Positions 11,701-23,700 of a DNA stretch of 64,000 bases are shown here, one piece after another. Each line of letters begins with the position of its first letter. Position 1 is the first letter of the stretch. Under the pieces are notes generated by a model that saw only the letters and a program-made list of their open reading frames with translations, had not been told where the DNA came from and ran no database searches. Origin of the DNA: Gambelia wislizenii (Eukaryota > Chordata > Lepidosauria > Squamata > Crotaphytidae); NCBI GenBank assembly GCA_030847615.1, contig JAUMIR010000004.1:101446001-101510000 (forward strand). The letters are read 5' to 3'. Position numbers and translations under genes: made by a program.

Positions 11701-14700
11701 TCTACTCTACTGCGTAGCAGTTTAACCTTCAGCTTTGTCCTCTATAGGTAAATGGAATGTATAGTATCTCTTTATAACATAAATTTTCAAGGGCTACACA
11801 TTCAAAACCCTAACAGTATCTGGGAAAAGTGTACCCCACTCTCCACACACTTTGGTTACAAGTCAAATCATGCTCCTGGAAGTGGGATTTGACTCCTAAA
11901 TAAAGTGCAAAAGGAGAAAAACTTGATTTCAGTTGGAAAGATGGCATAGGAGTAACACACACCTTGATTTAAAGTTGGGGTGGGTGGGACCACTTTGCTT
12001 CTCCCTGTTGTCACCATCATTGCAATTCTGCTGGCAGCAGAGACATGGGAAGTGGTCCTTGCAAAAACAGCTAATTGTGGACACATGTAGCTCACATGTT
12101 GCCCAGGTAGATTCAAATGTAACTCAACATAGAAGACCATTCAATTTTCAGCATCAGGATATGTAAAGCAAAACCAACAAGCAGAGTTCAAACCAATTAT
12201 TCATTTAGTTTAGAAAATGTGATTGCTTTAAGCAGCATGCCAGCTCATTTGCACACCTTGCTCATTTAGAAATGATTAAAAATGATTTTCTTGTGTTTTC
12301 TCTTTTGCTTATTGATAAGGAAAACACTTATGACAAGTATGCATAAAACTGATTCGCCCAGGTTATTATCCTGTTTACCTGTTGTAGATGTCTGCCCCCA
12401 TTCTCATTGGCTGGACTACTTTCAGATCCATTACTGCTTCCAGACTGATCTTTCTCATTTAGCAAGGCGGTGGCATATGCCAATGTGTCCTAAGAAAGAG
12501 CAGAGGAGTTAAGAACCATGCTAAGAGGTTTATGTAATCTCAGATTTTTCTAGACCAGTGGTTCTCAACCTTTGGTCCTCCAGGTGTTTTGGAATTCAAC
12601 TCCCAGAATTCCTCAGCACTGGCCATACTGACTGAGACTTCTGGAAGTTGAAGTTCAAAACATCTGAAGGACCAAAGGTTGAGAACCACTGTTCTAGAGG
12701 AATCCCCTCAGCAATAGCTACAAACAACTATAACTTTGGACTACTTCAAATACTACACACCCAATTCATCCACATTCTGAATGGTAGAGTTTCCATATAG
12801 AAGCCTTAATATCTATAAATGACTCCTACCATACTGTAGACTTTTAAAAAGCAAACCTAAAAAAAAAGGTTGTGAAACTTTTCAATCCTGTTTTGTTGTT
12901 CACATAATGAATGAGGTACAAGAAATTGCTTAATTAAATGCACCTGATGTAGATTCTACTATTTTTCTATATACATGACTGTAGCTTGACTTATCTACAC
13001 AAAATTCGCAGTAGTTTTAAAGAATAAAACTGAACACATTAGCCAATACTACAGAGTAATTTGTAGGCAGAGCTCTAGAAGTGACCAAAAACAGCAATGT
13101 ACTTTTTCATTACATCTGTATTTTGAAAATGTCAATGCCATACTGTGATGTCCAGCCAGGACTGTTTGAATCTCCCCTGCATTTTCCTTCGTTTTAGTTC
13201 AGGCCTTAGTATGTTTGAGCATAGTAATGTTTCACTGTATTAAGAGTTGTGGAAGGAGCTGAAGAATTCCCCTGCATTTTTCCAGGTTTGGTTTGTCCCT
13301 TCCTAGCAAGCTCTGTTTAGCTAGATGTTTCTTAAGGTTTTTTTTGCTCAGCTTTGCTGTGAGCTTGCAGGGAGCTGTTTTATTGGTGGCAAACAGGCCC
13401 AGATAGCCGGGAAGGGCATTTCTTACACCATTTAGCCAAATTGGTTGCCAACAACAAATAAGTCAAAGGAATCAGGAGCTGAAAGACCCTGCACCAGCTC
13501 CATTGAGTGAGGAGATCAAACCAAGATCAAACCCAGAGAGATGATACCCTGAAGATTGCTGAAACTCTAACTGTAAAGTACCTTTTATTTCAAGCTTTTA
13601 GAGCTGGGGAGGAGAAAGCCCTTTACTTTTTGTTCTTTAAAATAAACTTCCTCCTTTTTTGAACTTTATATTCAGCATCAGAGCCTTTTTGGGTAAAAGA
13701 GTTTGATCTCACCAAGGTACTGGCGTTGCACACCCAAACCTGCCACCACCTTTAGTTGGGTGTGTCTTCACACATACATTGGATTTAGAAGGTTCATATA
13801 CCAATAGTATCACGTTTAGACTGACCTGTGCAGAAATAGTTCGCTGAAAAGTTTTGGCAGTTGAGGTTTCATTGGATACATTACTCTGTGGAGCCCAGTA
13901 ATGTTCAGACATCTAGAGAAATGGGAAAGCTTCCATTAATGGAAATGGCATAAGAGTACAACTTAACTGATAAGGCTACTGCCTTCAATTCCTAATGTAA
14001 CTTGAGGAAGTCCAGGGAAATAAGTTTGCCCCTTCCTCCTGCTGCACTACCAGTGCTCTCTTTGCTTCACAAAAGGATTGGAGGTGCATATTGGGTAGGA
14101 GGCTGTTGGGGCAAGAGAATCATCATGGACTATTCTCTTGCACTGCTTAAACTGTTGTTTCTTATTCCATTTTGAGGGTAATGTTCATTTTTTTGTTTAA
14201 GAACTGTAATCAGCTATAAGCCTATACAAATAAATATTTCCAACCCATATTAGTTTGTACTGCAGTCACATGATGAAACATTTCTAAGAGAGTTACCTTT
14301 ATTTGAAGCCACTGAACAGCCCAACTCCAATGATGTGAATTCTCCTTGAAATAATCCTTTGCAGAAGAGCACCTTGGAAATTCAAAGCAAATTATTAGAT
14401 TTATATATCTGAAGATATTAAAGGGATATGCTTCCTTTTTGTATTTAAAATATTATTTGACTAATCCGTGTCCTAGGTTGAACGCTGGCAACATAGATTA
14501 GAGAGGGTGAGTTTTTCAAAACAATTACCTAGTCCAAATTCTGAATGTAACTTGCACCAACACTGCAATTTTTAGGTGCCAAATCAAAACTTTTAAAAAA
14601 TTGGCTTTTACATTTTAAAAATGGCTTTTCAATTTAGAAATGCTTGTTAGACTGTTCTAGTCTTGTCATTATGATGATGTTCATTTTCTTGTATCCCACT

Positions 14701-17700
14701 TCATGTGGCTAATGCTGGTCACTGTTTATTTTTATTTTGGATGGTTGGCTATTGGCCATGCTTTTTCTGTGTCATCCTGTTAGCTAGGATTTTTTTTAAT
14801 AAAATAAAAATTTTGGTAGGCCCATTAGTGGCTGATCAACAGACTCCATATTCTATTGTAGGTTGGAAAATATCAAGGATAAAAGAGAATTGGCAAGACA
14901 TGGAAAACAGTTTTTGAGGCAGTTCCTTTAAGCAACTTAGAAGGTCACAACCTCCCATCTCCCTTTACTGCTGCACTTACTTCTGAGCAAGAGTGACTAA
15001 GAATTTGACACACTGGTAGCAACGACTGCTGTCCACATGATTACTATGGTGCATGAGAGCTGTTGAAGAAAGATTATTAAACAATATTAGTGATCAAAAG
15101 TGGATCTTGTTTTGTGCAGGGTAAATCAGTACAGTCAGCCCCCTGTATTCATAGATTCAGCATCTACAGATTCAACCATCCATGGCTTGAAAATATATTT
15201 TAAAAAAAATCCAAAAAGCAAACCTTGATTTTGCTGTTTTAGAGAAGGGACACAATTTTTACTATGGCATTGTATATAATGGGACTTGAGCATCCACAAC
15301 TTTTAGAATCCACGAGGGTCCTGGAACCAAACCTCTGAGGCCGAGAGAGTGTGAGTCACCCAAGGTCACCCAGTGGGTTTCCATGGCCGAGCAAGGATTC
15401 AAACACTGGTCACCAGAGTCATAGTCCAATGCTCAAACCACTACATGCTGGCTCCCTTAACACTAGTTTAGCTAATGATATTTCATGTCTTACTCAACAA
15501 AAGCAGCTGGGACTCCTTTGGGAAGCTGAGTCCCCAAACAAGTTGTAGTTTAAAATGCAATAAATTGGACAGTAAACAATATTACATTTTTTTTTTGGTC
15601 AAGATAGTTGCTTTTTTAACTTCCTTGCATTTTGAAGTGATTTACCAGGCATCTGAAGAGACCAAAATCTCCTTAGCTAGTTATATGGTTCTGATTCTTG
15701 TCACTAACTCTTCACAGCAGGATTACTAACCTAGCAATCCATTTTCAGTTTCAAATGCAAATTTGATCCGTTCTATCTGTAAAGGATCTTCAATAATCTG
15801 TGCAAAAAACAGAAAGATATATTATAGTGTCATGTAGGTTGGCATTCTTTTAGTGACATTAGTGTATCTCTTCTTTTTTTCTCTTCTTTTCTTCTTCTTT
15901 TTTTTGCTTGTTGTGGAGAGAGGAATTCACCACCTCCCTTGCACAATCACTGACTCCCCCCCAAACTCACTTTTTGCCTGTGACTGCCCTCCCTCAACAC
16001 AACTATTTAGTGGAGGGGCTGGCAGTGAACTATGAGGCTATGTCCCTATAGCCGGACGCATCACAATAACATTATGCTCAAGAACCTTTGAAGGACCTCC
16101 CAGATCCCTTTGTCATTATGTGTCTAGCTACAGGGACACTGGTGGACCCTCCTCTACTTCCCCTACTTCCTCTTGGCCACTAAATAGCTGTGTTGCAGGT
16201 TTCCCTCAGGCAACAGCTAAGTCCTGTGGGAGGAGAGAGGGAGGAGAGCTCCACCTGGGCAGAACTTTATGCTCTTCCCCATTCAGATCTTGGCAAGTGC
16301 CCATTATTTATTTATTTAATAACCTGATTTTAGCCCTATACTGAGATGCAAGGTTCCTCCCCACATGATTTAAAATACAATTAAACAAACAACCATATGA
16401 AAACATCCCGGATTAAAATCAAGAAGCTCAACAAGACGAGGCAAAGTACAATCTTCCCATGTAAAAAAGCGCTTTCCTCAACAGTCGGTCATATTCCAAA
16501 TGCTGCTGAAATAAGAGGTCTCTGCATGCTGGTGGAAGAACACTGGGGGGAGCGCAACCTAGCTTCCCTTTGAAAGGGAGTTCCATAATCTAGAAGTAAC
16601 TACTAAGGAAGCCCTTCTTGATGGTGGCTATAAACTCTAGCTCTTCAGATATTAGCACTATATGGCTTGGCACCAATCAGGACAATGTTAGACTGTAGTA
16701 TTATTGGCATCACAGCCACATTTCATTTGCAGAGTTTTTTGTATAAATGACTGTGAAAGCACTCTACCACTATTATGTATCATCTTGACTTGTATTCCTT
16801 AAGACCTTTGGCCAACCCAACAATATCAGTAAGGTCACTAAAAACAGCAGGATGAGCAATGTAACAGTTAAATACTTTTAATAAGCTACACTGATGTTCA
16901 CAGGAGAGCAAATTAATGTCAGTACTTTCCCACTGAAAGAAATTTAACTTAAAAAGGGTCAACCTTTGGCTAGTTTATATCCATTGTTCAGCTAGAATGA
17001 CCAATAAGACATAACATGACATTATTTACAAAAACAAGGACTACTTAAGCATAAGCTTTATGTCCACAGAATACATGGAATATACCAATTAGCTCATAGA
17101 ATGCCACATTGGTTCACTTACCGTGAATGTGCATTCTTGAGTGGAGCGAACAGGAATTCAGCATAATGGGGAACGCCTACTACTGTCCAGACGAAAGTAG
17201 GAAGTACAACCATGGTCACATGGTCATCCAAGGTTTCTTTGTCTCTTTCCCTGACCATGAGGCCAGTTTACTGACTGGAAGAGCCTAGAAGACCTGTGAA
17301 GAAGAGAAGAATTTGCCCTGCTGGAATACCCGGATTTGCAAACACTGGGTGGGGGAATTCCTGTTCGCTCCACTCAAGAATGCACATTCACGGTAAGTGA
17401 ACCAATGTGGCATTCTCTGAGTAGGGGAGCGAACAGGAATTCAGCATAATGGGACGTGCCCAAGCTAGTGTTAGACCGGGTGGGGTGTCTGCTAATGAAT
17501 TTCTCAGGCCTGAAGGACCTCTTGGAGGACTCTTCTCCCAAAGGTGGCCTCAGTGGACCTGAATTTGTCTATTTTGTAGTGGCGAATAAACGTGGAAGGG
17601 GTACTCCATGTTGCTGCTTTGCAGATCTCCGCTAAGGGGGCATTAGTGGAGAAGACTGTGGTAGTCGCCGCTGATCTTGTGGAGTGGGCCATTACCGCCG

Positions 17701-20700
17701 CTGGCCTTGGTATCCTTGCGGCATCATATGCCATCAGGATACATGCCTTGATCCATGTTGCAATGGTCCGTCTTGAAGCCTTCTGCCCCATCGAGGCTGG
17801 GGTGAAGGAAACGAACAGGGAGTCGCAGTGCCTGAAGGAGCTAGACCTCTTAATGTATATCCTGATGGCTCTCCTGACGTCAAGTTTGTGCCACAGGCGC
17901 TCCCTGGGATGGGAAGCTCAGGGGCAGAAAGAAGGTAGGACCAGTTCCTGGGAGATGTGGAACTGCGAAAGAACCTTGGGCTGGAAGGATAGATCTAGCC
18001 TCAAGGTGACAAAATCCTCTGTGAAGGTGCAAAGGTGCTCCCTAATGGAGAGGGCCTCCAGTTCTGAGACTCTCCTGGCTGAGGTTATGGCCACTAAGAA
18101 TGCCACTTTCAGGGTCAAGACCGGGAGGGAAACCCTTCTCAAGGGTTCAAAAGGTGGGTGCATTAGCTGACTTAGGACCAGGGGAAGATTCCATGTTAGG
18201 AATCTGTGTCTGACCGGGGATGAGATCAACATTGCCCCTCTTAAAAACCTCTTGATGTGAGGGTGAGTCGAGAGGCTTTCCCCTTGCTTTACGGAAAGCA
18301 CTGAGGCTAAGGCTGCCGCCTGCCTCTTCAGAGTATTAGGGCGAAGCCCCATGTCCAGCCCTTTCTGAAGGAATGCCAGCACCTGGTTCAGGGACGTCTG
18401 TCCTGATGGGATAGAATGCCACCTGCTAAACGCCTTCCAGGTGGCATTGTAGATTCTGTTGGTTGATTGCCGTCTAGACGAAAGGAGGGTGCTGATCACT
18501 GGATCTTCGTAGCCGAACTCCTTTAGGGCCTTCCTCTCAATTTCCAGGTGGTTAGCTGAAGCCAGGCGATGTCTAGATGCCTGATCGGGCCCTGACGCAG
18601 AAGGTCTTCCTTGGGAGGAAGGCGCCATGGTTCCTCTGACAGCATGTCCATGATGTCGGAGAACCAGGGACGGCGGGGCCAGTGCGGAGCCACCAGGATC
18701 ACCAGTGCTCACTCCTGCCTGATTTTCCTGCAGACTTTCCCTGGGAGTGGCAGGGGGGGAAAGGCGTAGAGTCGGCCTCTGGGCCACAGTGCTCTCAGTG
18801 CGTCTACTCCTTCTGCGTTCCTGCAGGGGAACCCGGAGAAGAATCTGGGGAGCTTGGTGTTGTTCAGGTCGGCGAAGAGATCCACCTGCAGGGGACCGAA
18901 CCTCTTCTCGATCTGGACGAATGTCTCCTGATCCAACTCCTAATCCGCCTGTGAAAAGTGTGTCTGCTGAGGAAATCCGCTTGTAGGTTGGTTGTGCCCT
19001 CCAGGTACTGCGCCGTTATCGAGTGGATGTTCTGTTCGGCCCATTGGAAGAGGAGGTCGGCCTCCCTCTGGAGTGAGCGGGACCTGGATCCCCCTTGCCT
19101 CGCGATTTATGAACATGTCATGGTGTTGTCCGTCATGACTAGGATGTGGTTGCCCCTGATGAGGTGAGCGAAGTGGAGGAGCGCCAGTCTGGCCGCTTGT
19201 AGCTCCAACCGGTTGATGCTGTGGTTCCTTTCCTCATTGCTCCACAGTCCCTGGGTCACGTTGCCCTGGCAGTGGGTTCCCCAACCTCTTTGGCTTGCAT
19301 TGGATGTTACCACTACCTGATGAGGGGTGCCCATCTTGGATCCCTTTGCCAGCTTGGTCTCTTGAACCCGCCATTGTAGGGAGTCTCTCACTTGCTGAGG
19401 TATTTGCAGCTGAGGACTCTGCTTCAGGGTTATCTGCTGCTGAAAGGGCGCGAGGAAGGCCTGTAAGTGGCGCGAATGAAACCTCGCCCATGGGACGACC
19501 TGAATGATTGAGATCATTAGCCCCAGGAGCCTGGTCAGTGCGGATAGGGGGACGGATCTCAGAGATCTGATGCACTGCGCCTCCGACCTTATCAGTTGTT
19601 GCCTTTCTGGTGAGAGAAAAATCTGGAAATGGACGGTGTCCAGCTTCGTCCCCAGATGGATTAGCTCCTGGGTCGGGTACAGGGAGCTTTTCTTGAAGTT
19701 CACCAGGAAACCGTGAGATTGGAGGCAAGAAATCATCTCTTCGAGGTCCTGTTGTGCCCTCGCCTCTGATGGCACCCTCAGGAGGATGTCGTCCAGGTAG
19801 GGATAGAGATGTATCCCTCTGGTCCGAAGGTGGGTCACTAGGACCACCAGTATCTTGGTGAACACCCTGGAAGCCGATGCGAGGCCGAAGGGCAGGGCCC
19901 TGAACTGGTAGTGCTGCTCCCTGAAGGTGAAGCGAAGGAAGCGTCTGCTTTCCTCGTGAATCTGGATGTGAAGATATGCCTTGGAAAGGTCGAGAGATGC
20001 CAGGAAGTCTCCTTCCCGGAGCGCCTCCCGAATAGATGCCAGTGTTTCCATCTGGAAACGCTTGAAGTAGAGACAAGAGTTTGTGTATTTGAGGTCTAGT
20101 ATTGCTCTGGCGTCTCCTCCCTTCTTGGGCACTGTAAAGAAGGAGTAGACCCCCGAGAACCTTTGACCAGCTGGCAGTTCTTCAATTGCCTGCATGTCCA
20201 GTAGGTGTTGTATGACTTTGTGAATTTCCTCCACCCTCTTGGTGTTGGATGGAACAGGGGCCAGAATGAATCTGTCCCTCGATCTGGTCTTGAACTCCAA
20301 TCGGTATCCATGTTGGATCATGTTCAGTACCCATCTGTCCATTGTGGACTTTGACGAAACCTCGGGAAACAGGCTCAGACGGCCCCCCACCGGTGGAGGG
20401 GAGGAGTCAGAACTGCTGTTTGGAGGACCCCTTGGAGTGGCTGGTTCCCCCTTTTCGAGAACCGGATGACTGGGAAGAGGAGGAATGGCTGATGATATGA
20501 TTTGTCTTGGCCCAGGCTGGGCGATAGGGACGCGACTCCTTCTGCCTTCCATAAGTTCTGGAGGGACAAAAGGAGTGAGTTTGGTGGGAAGAACGCCTAG
20601 ATGAAGACTTGTCAGAGTGGCAAGACAAGGAAGGCATAGCCTGCTTCTTTTCCTTGGTTTCTACCAAGACATCTTTGAGTGCTTCCTCACCAAAGAGCTT

Positions 20701-23700
20701 GGTGCCCTTAAAGGGGGTGGTGCAGCGATGGGCTCTGGAATGGGTGTCTGCATTCCAGTGCTTCAGCCATATGGACCTTCGGGCCAAAGCTGCGGCGCCT
20801 ATGGACCTATTGGCGAAGGAAAAGGCATCCGTGGAAGCGTCTGCCACTAGGTGGAGGGCGGATTTGATACGATTAAGGGCCTTGTCTAGAGTCCTGGTGT
20901 CCAGATGTCCTGTCTGAATCAGTTCATTTATCCATAGGATCACCGCTCTGACGCAGAGGGATGCGGTGGCTGTTGCTCTCACTCCTAGGGCAGAAGCCTC
21001 GTGGACTTTCTTCAGGGCTGCATCTGCTCTTTTTTTGTCCGCATCCTTGAGGAGGGCTTCCCCTTCCTTAGGTACCAGAAAGTTAGAGACTAGGGAGGCA
21101 ACGGGCTTGTCGACCACTGGGACCTTCAGTTTTTCTAACATCTGGGGGGACAACATGTAGAATTTTTGCACCATCAGGGTACCCCTTTTCCCCAGCGCTG
21201 GCTTGTCCCATTCTTCCCGAAGCAGATGATCGAGGGTATCTGGAAGGGACAGGTAAGTGTTCTTGACCATCAGGGGCCTGAGAACGGCCTGGACCTTTTT
21301 GCTTCTTTTCTTGAGGGGAGGTTTGGAAGAGGTTGACTAATCTTCCTTTGACTCGAGTTCGAGAGCTGCTATTATCCTATTTAGAAGGGTGGCGTATGCC
21401 TCCCCATTGAAAAGCCTATCCGACATGTCTGGGGTAGATTTAGAAGGTTCTCCTTCCGAGCACTCCCCTTCCTCCTTATCGTTATCCACATCCGCGGATG
21501 CCCCCCCTTTGAAGATGCCAAGCAGTTGGGCTTCGTCCTCCCCTTCATCCTCAGAATTTTCCGAGGAGTGGGGGGGGGGGGGAAGCGGCTTTCCTTTTCC
21601 TCTGTCCCTATGTATTCGCAGGGGATGAGGGAGAGGGGGTTGTCCCTGATGCGGTACCTGACAGGCCTGCCTGAAGGGCGGTGTCCGTGTGGCGGATGGT
21701 CTGAGGTCCCCCCGAGGGTTGCTCCAGTCTGGGGCCTGTTGGAGTGGGGAGCGATATCGGCGGAAAGGTACCGGCTGCCGCATAGCCCGCGTGGGAGGGA
21801 CGCAGGAGTGGGTCTTGCCTGCTGGAGTCCGGGGCTGCTGCAAGACCATGAGGGTGGCAGGTCTGAGCATGGGGCAGGATGGACTGCTGCCCTTGTGCCT
21901 TGCTAGGCCAGGAGGCCTGGGTGGGGAAAAAAGCCATTTCGGCTGCAGCGACTCCTTGCGCGAGAGGCGCAGAAGGCAGGGGGGGGGTCTTTGCCCTGAG
22001 GGGTCTTTGGCCGGGAGAAGGGCCGACGAGAGAAGGTTGAGAGCCACTCTCAATATCTCTGCCCTCCTGGAGCCCGGAGTGGGAGGGGGCAAAGCTGGGT
22101 TGAAGAAGGGGCCGGGACGTAGCGTAGAGGGTGTGGGAGGAGCCCCCAAATGGGTGCCGAGTGCCTGGACCCACTACGCCAATGCCACTCCTTGGGGTAT
22201 GGGACCCAGATGCGTGGTGCGGTTGGGCGGATGGACCAGGAGGAACCCCCTGCCTTGCGTTGCCTGGGAAGGATCACCCGGGGTGGGTGTGGATTGGGAC
22301 CCTTCCAAGATGGTGCTGTCCGGTGCGGCAGGCCGCATGGCGGGCTGTTCGAAAATGGTGCCCGCTCCCCGCGAGTCTGGCAAGGCCTCCCTTCGTCCTG
22401 GTTCCCCGGCAGAAAATTGGCCAGCCACTCCGCCAGCAGCTGGAACTCCCTGGAGGTCAGCGTGCTGGGCAGGGGAAGGGGGAACCCTGGGCAGTAGGAA
22501 ACGGCCCGACCCTGGATCCCTGGGCCCCAGGTACCTCCGGAGGCCAACCACCTCCGTTGCTGTCCGTGTCCGCGTGGTCTCCGGCTTGGTCCTGGAGGTC
22601 CCCCGCGGCATGAGACTTGGGCTCCTGCCCCGACTCCTGCAGGGTCTCAGCCGCTGCCCCTCGCTCACACTCGGCGCGGCTGAGGAGCAACGTGTTGAGG
22701 TCGCTTTCCCCCTGGGCGGATTGGGCGCGCTCAAGGAGCAGTCTGCCTGCTTGGAAGCGACTGGGGGCTGCCCGGAATCCCCTGGCGGCGCCGGGGATGC
22801 CTGGGTCGCAAAGGTATCCTCCGGCTTCTGGCCCTTGCCGCCTGAAGCCATCCTCTTTCTAGTTCCCTTTGCCATGCATGTAGAACAGAGAGAAATGAAG
22901 GCAAGGAAAGGGAAGGAGGATTTTTTTTTTGAAAGATAAGTGGGGAGAGAGGATAATTCAGGATATCAGATAGAAGAAGAAGGAAAAAACAAGGACAGAA
23001 GTGAAGAGAAATTCAGCTCGAGTCACTGCATCTGATCTGGGTGAAAGCAGGAAGTAGAACTGGCCTCATGGTCAGGGAAAGAGACAAAGAAACCTTGCAT
23101 GACCATGTGACCATGGTTGTACTTCCTGCTTTCGTCTGGGCAGTAGTAGGCGTTCCCCATTATGCTGAATTCCTGTTCGCTCCCCTACTCAGAGAAGCTA
23201 GAATTCTTTGCTTTGGGCCTAATAGTGTATATGTAAACATGTATATATTGTAGGATGAACAAAAAGGAAAACACCCTGGAAAAATACTTGGTATTAAGGT
23301 CTATTCACTCACCAATATTTCGTGAAGAAGCTGGAACGTGTTCTTCAGTTCATGAGGTGGAGCTGTCTCCAGCTGATTCTGTTCAATCAAAGCAGGTGGA
23401 AGGAAATGAATATATATGAACTATAAGAGGTGAGCAATGTGTGGTTCTCTAAATGTTGTTGGAAATTATGGAAACAATTGAGAAGTATGGGAAGCTCTTG
23501 GCTAAGAGATTCAACTTTTTCTATTTATTTTTTTAACCCTGTTTTAGCTATTTTATTGTTTTCATTTGGAATTGTTCTAATATTTTTATTATCTGTAGCC
23601 ACTCTCAAATTGCACAATAAAATTAGGCTGGGATATAAATATTTTAAACAAACAAACTACCTCCTGAAAATCCTACATCTTTTGTGGTACTGGTGGGGAT

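Larger units (their letters stand above)
8749..12378. other. Last USP24 intron
   Basis: About 3.6 kb. Contains a Helitron copy (9434-10116) and a Tigger-like element (10429-11156). The remainder (8749-9433, 11157-12378) shows no recognisable gene or named repeat. Confidence 0.6.
17099..23196 (-). mobile_element. Nearly complete DIRS retrotransposon (element 1)
   Basis: 6.1 kb on the minus strand, in the USP24 intron between exons 34 and 35, same orientation as the gene. Order from the 5' end: inverted terminal repeat, gag, reverse transcriptase plus RNase H, tyrosine recombinase, internal complementary region, inverted terminal repeat. This is the diagnostic layout of DIRS elements, which integrate through a circular intermediate using a tyrosine recombinase rather than an integrase. 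There is no poly(A) tail, no long terminal direct repeat and no target duplication. Coding is broken by a few stops and frameshifts, so it looks recently inactive. Confidence 0.93.

Noticed and set aside
13826..13912. Short independent gene starting MSEHYW
   Set aside because: It is an internal USP24 exon; the Met follows an acceptor and the flanking exons join in phase.
21689..22939. 416-codon plus-strand ORF
   Set aside because: It lies antisense to DIRS gag in GC-rich sequence and has no recognisable domain; the minus-strand frame explains it.
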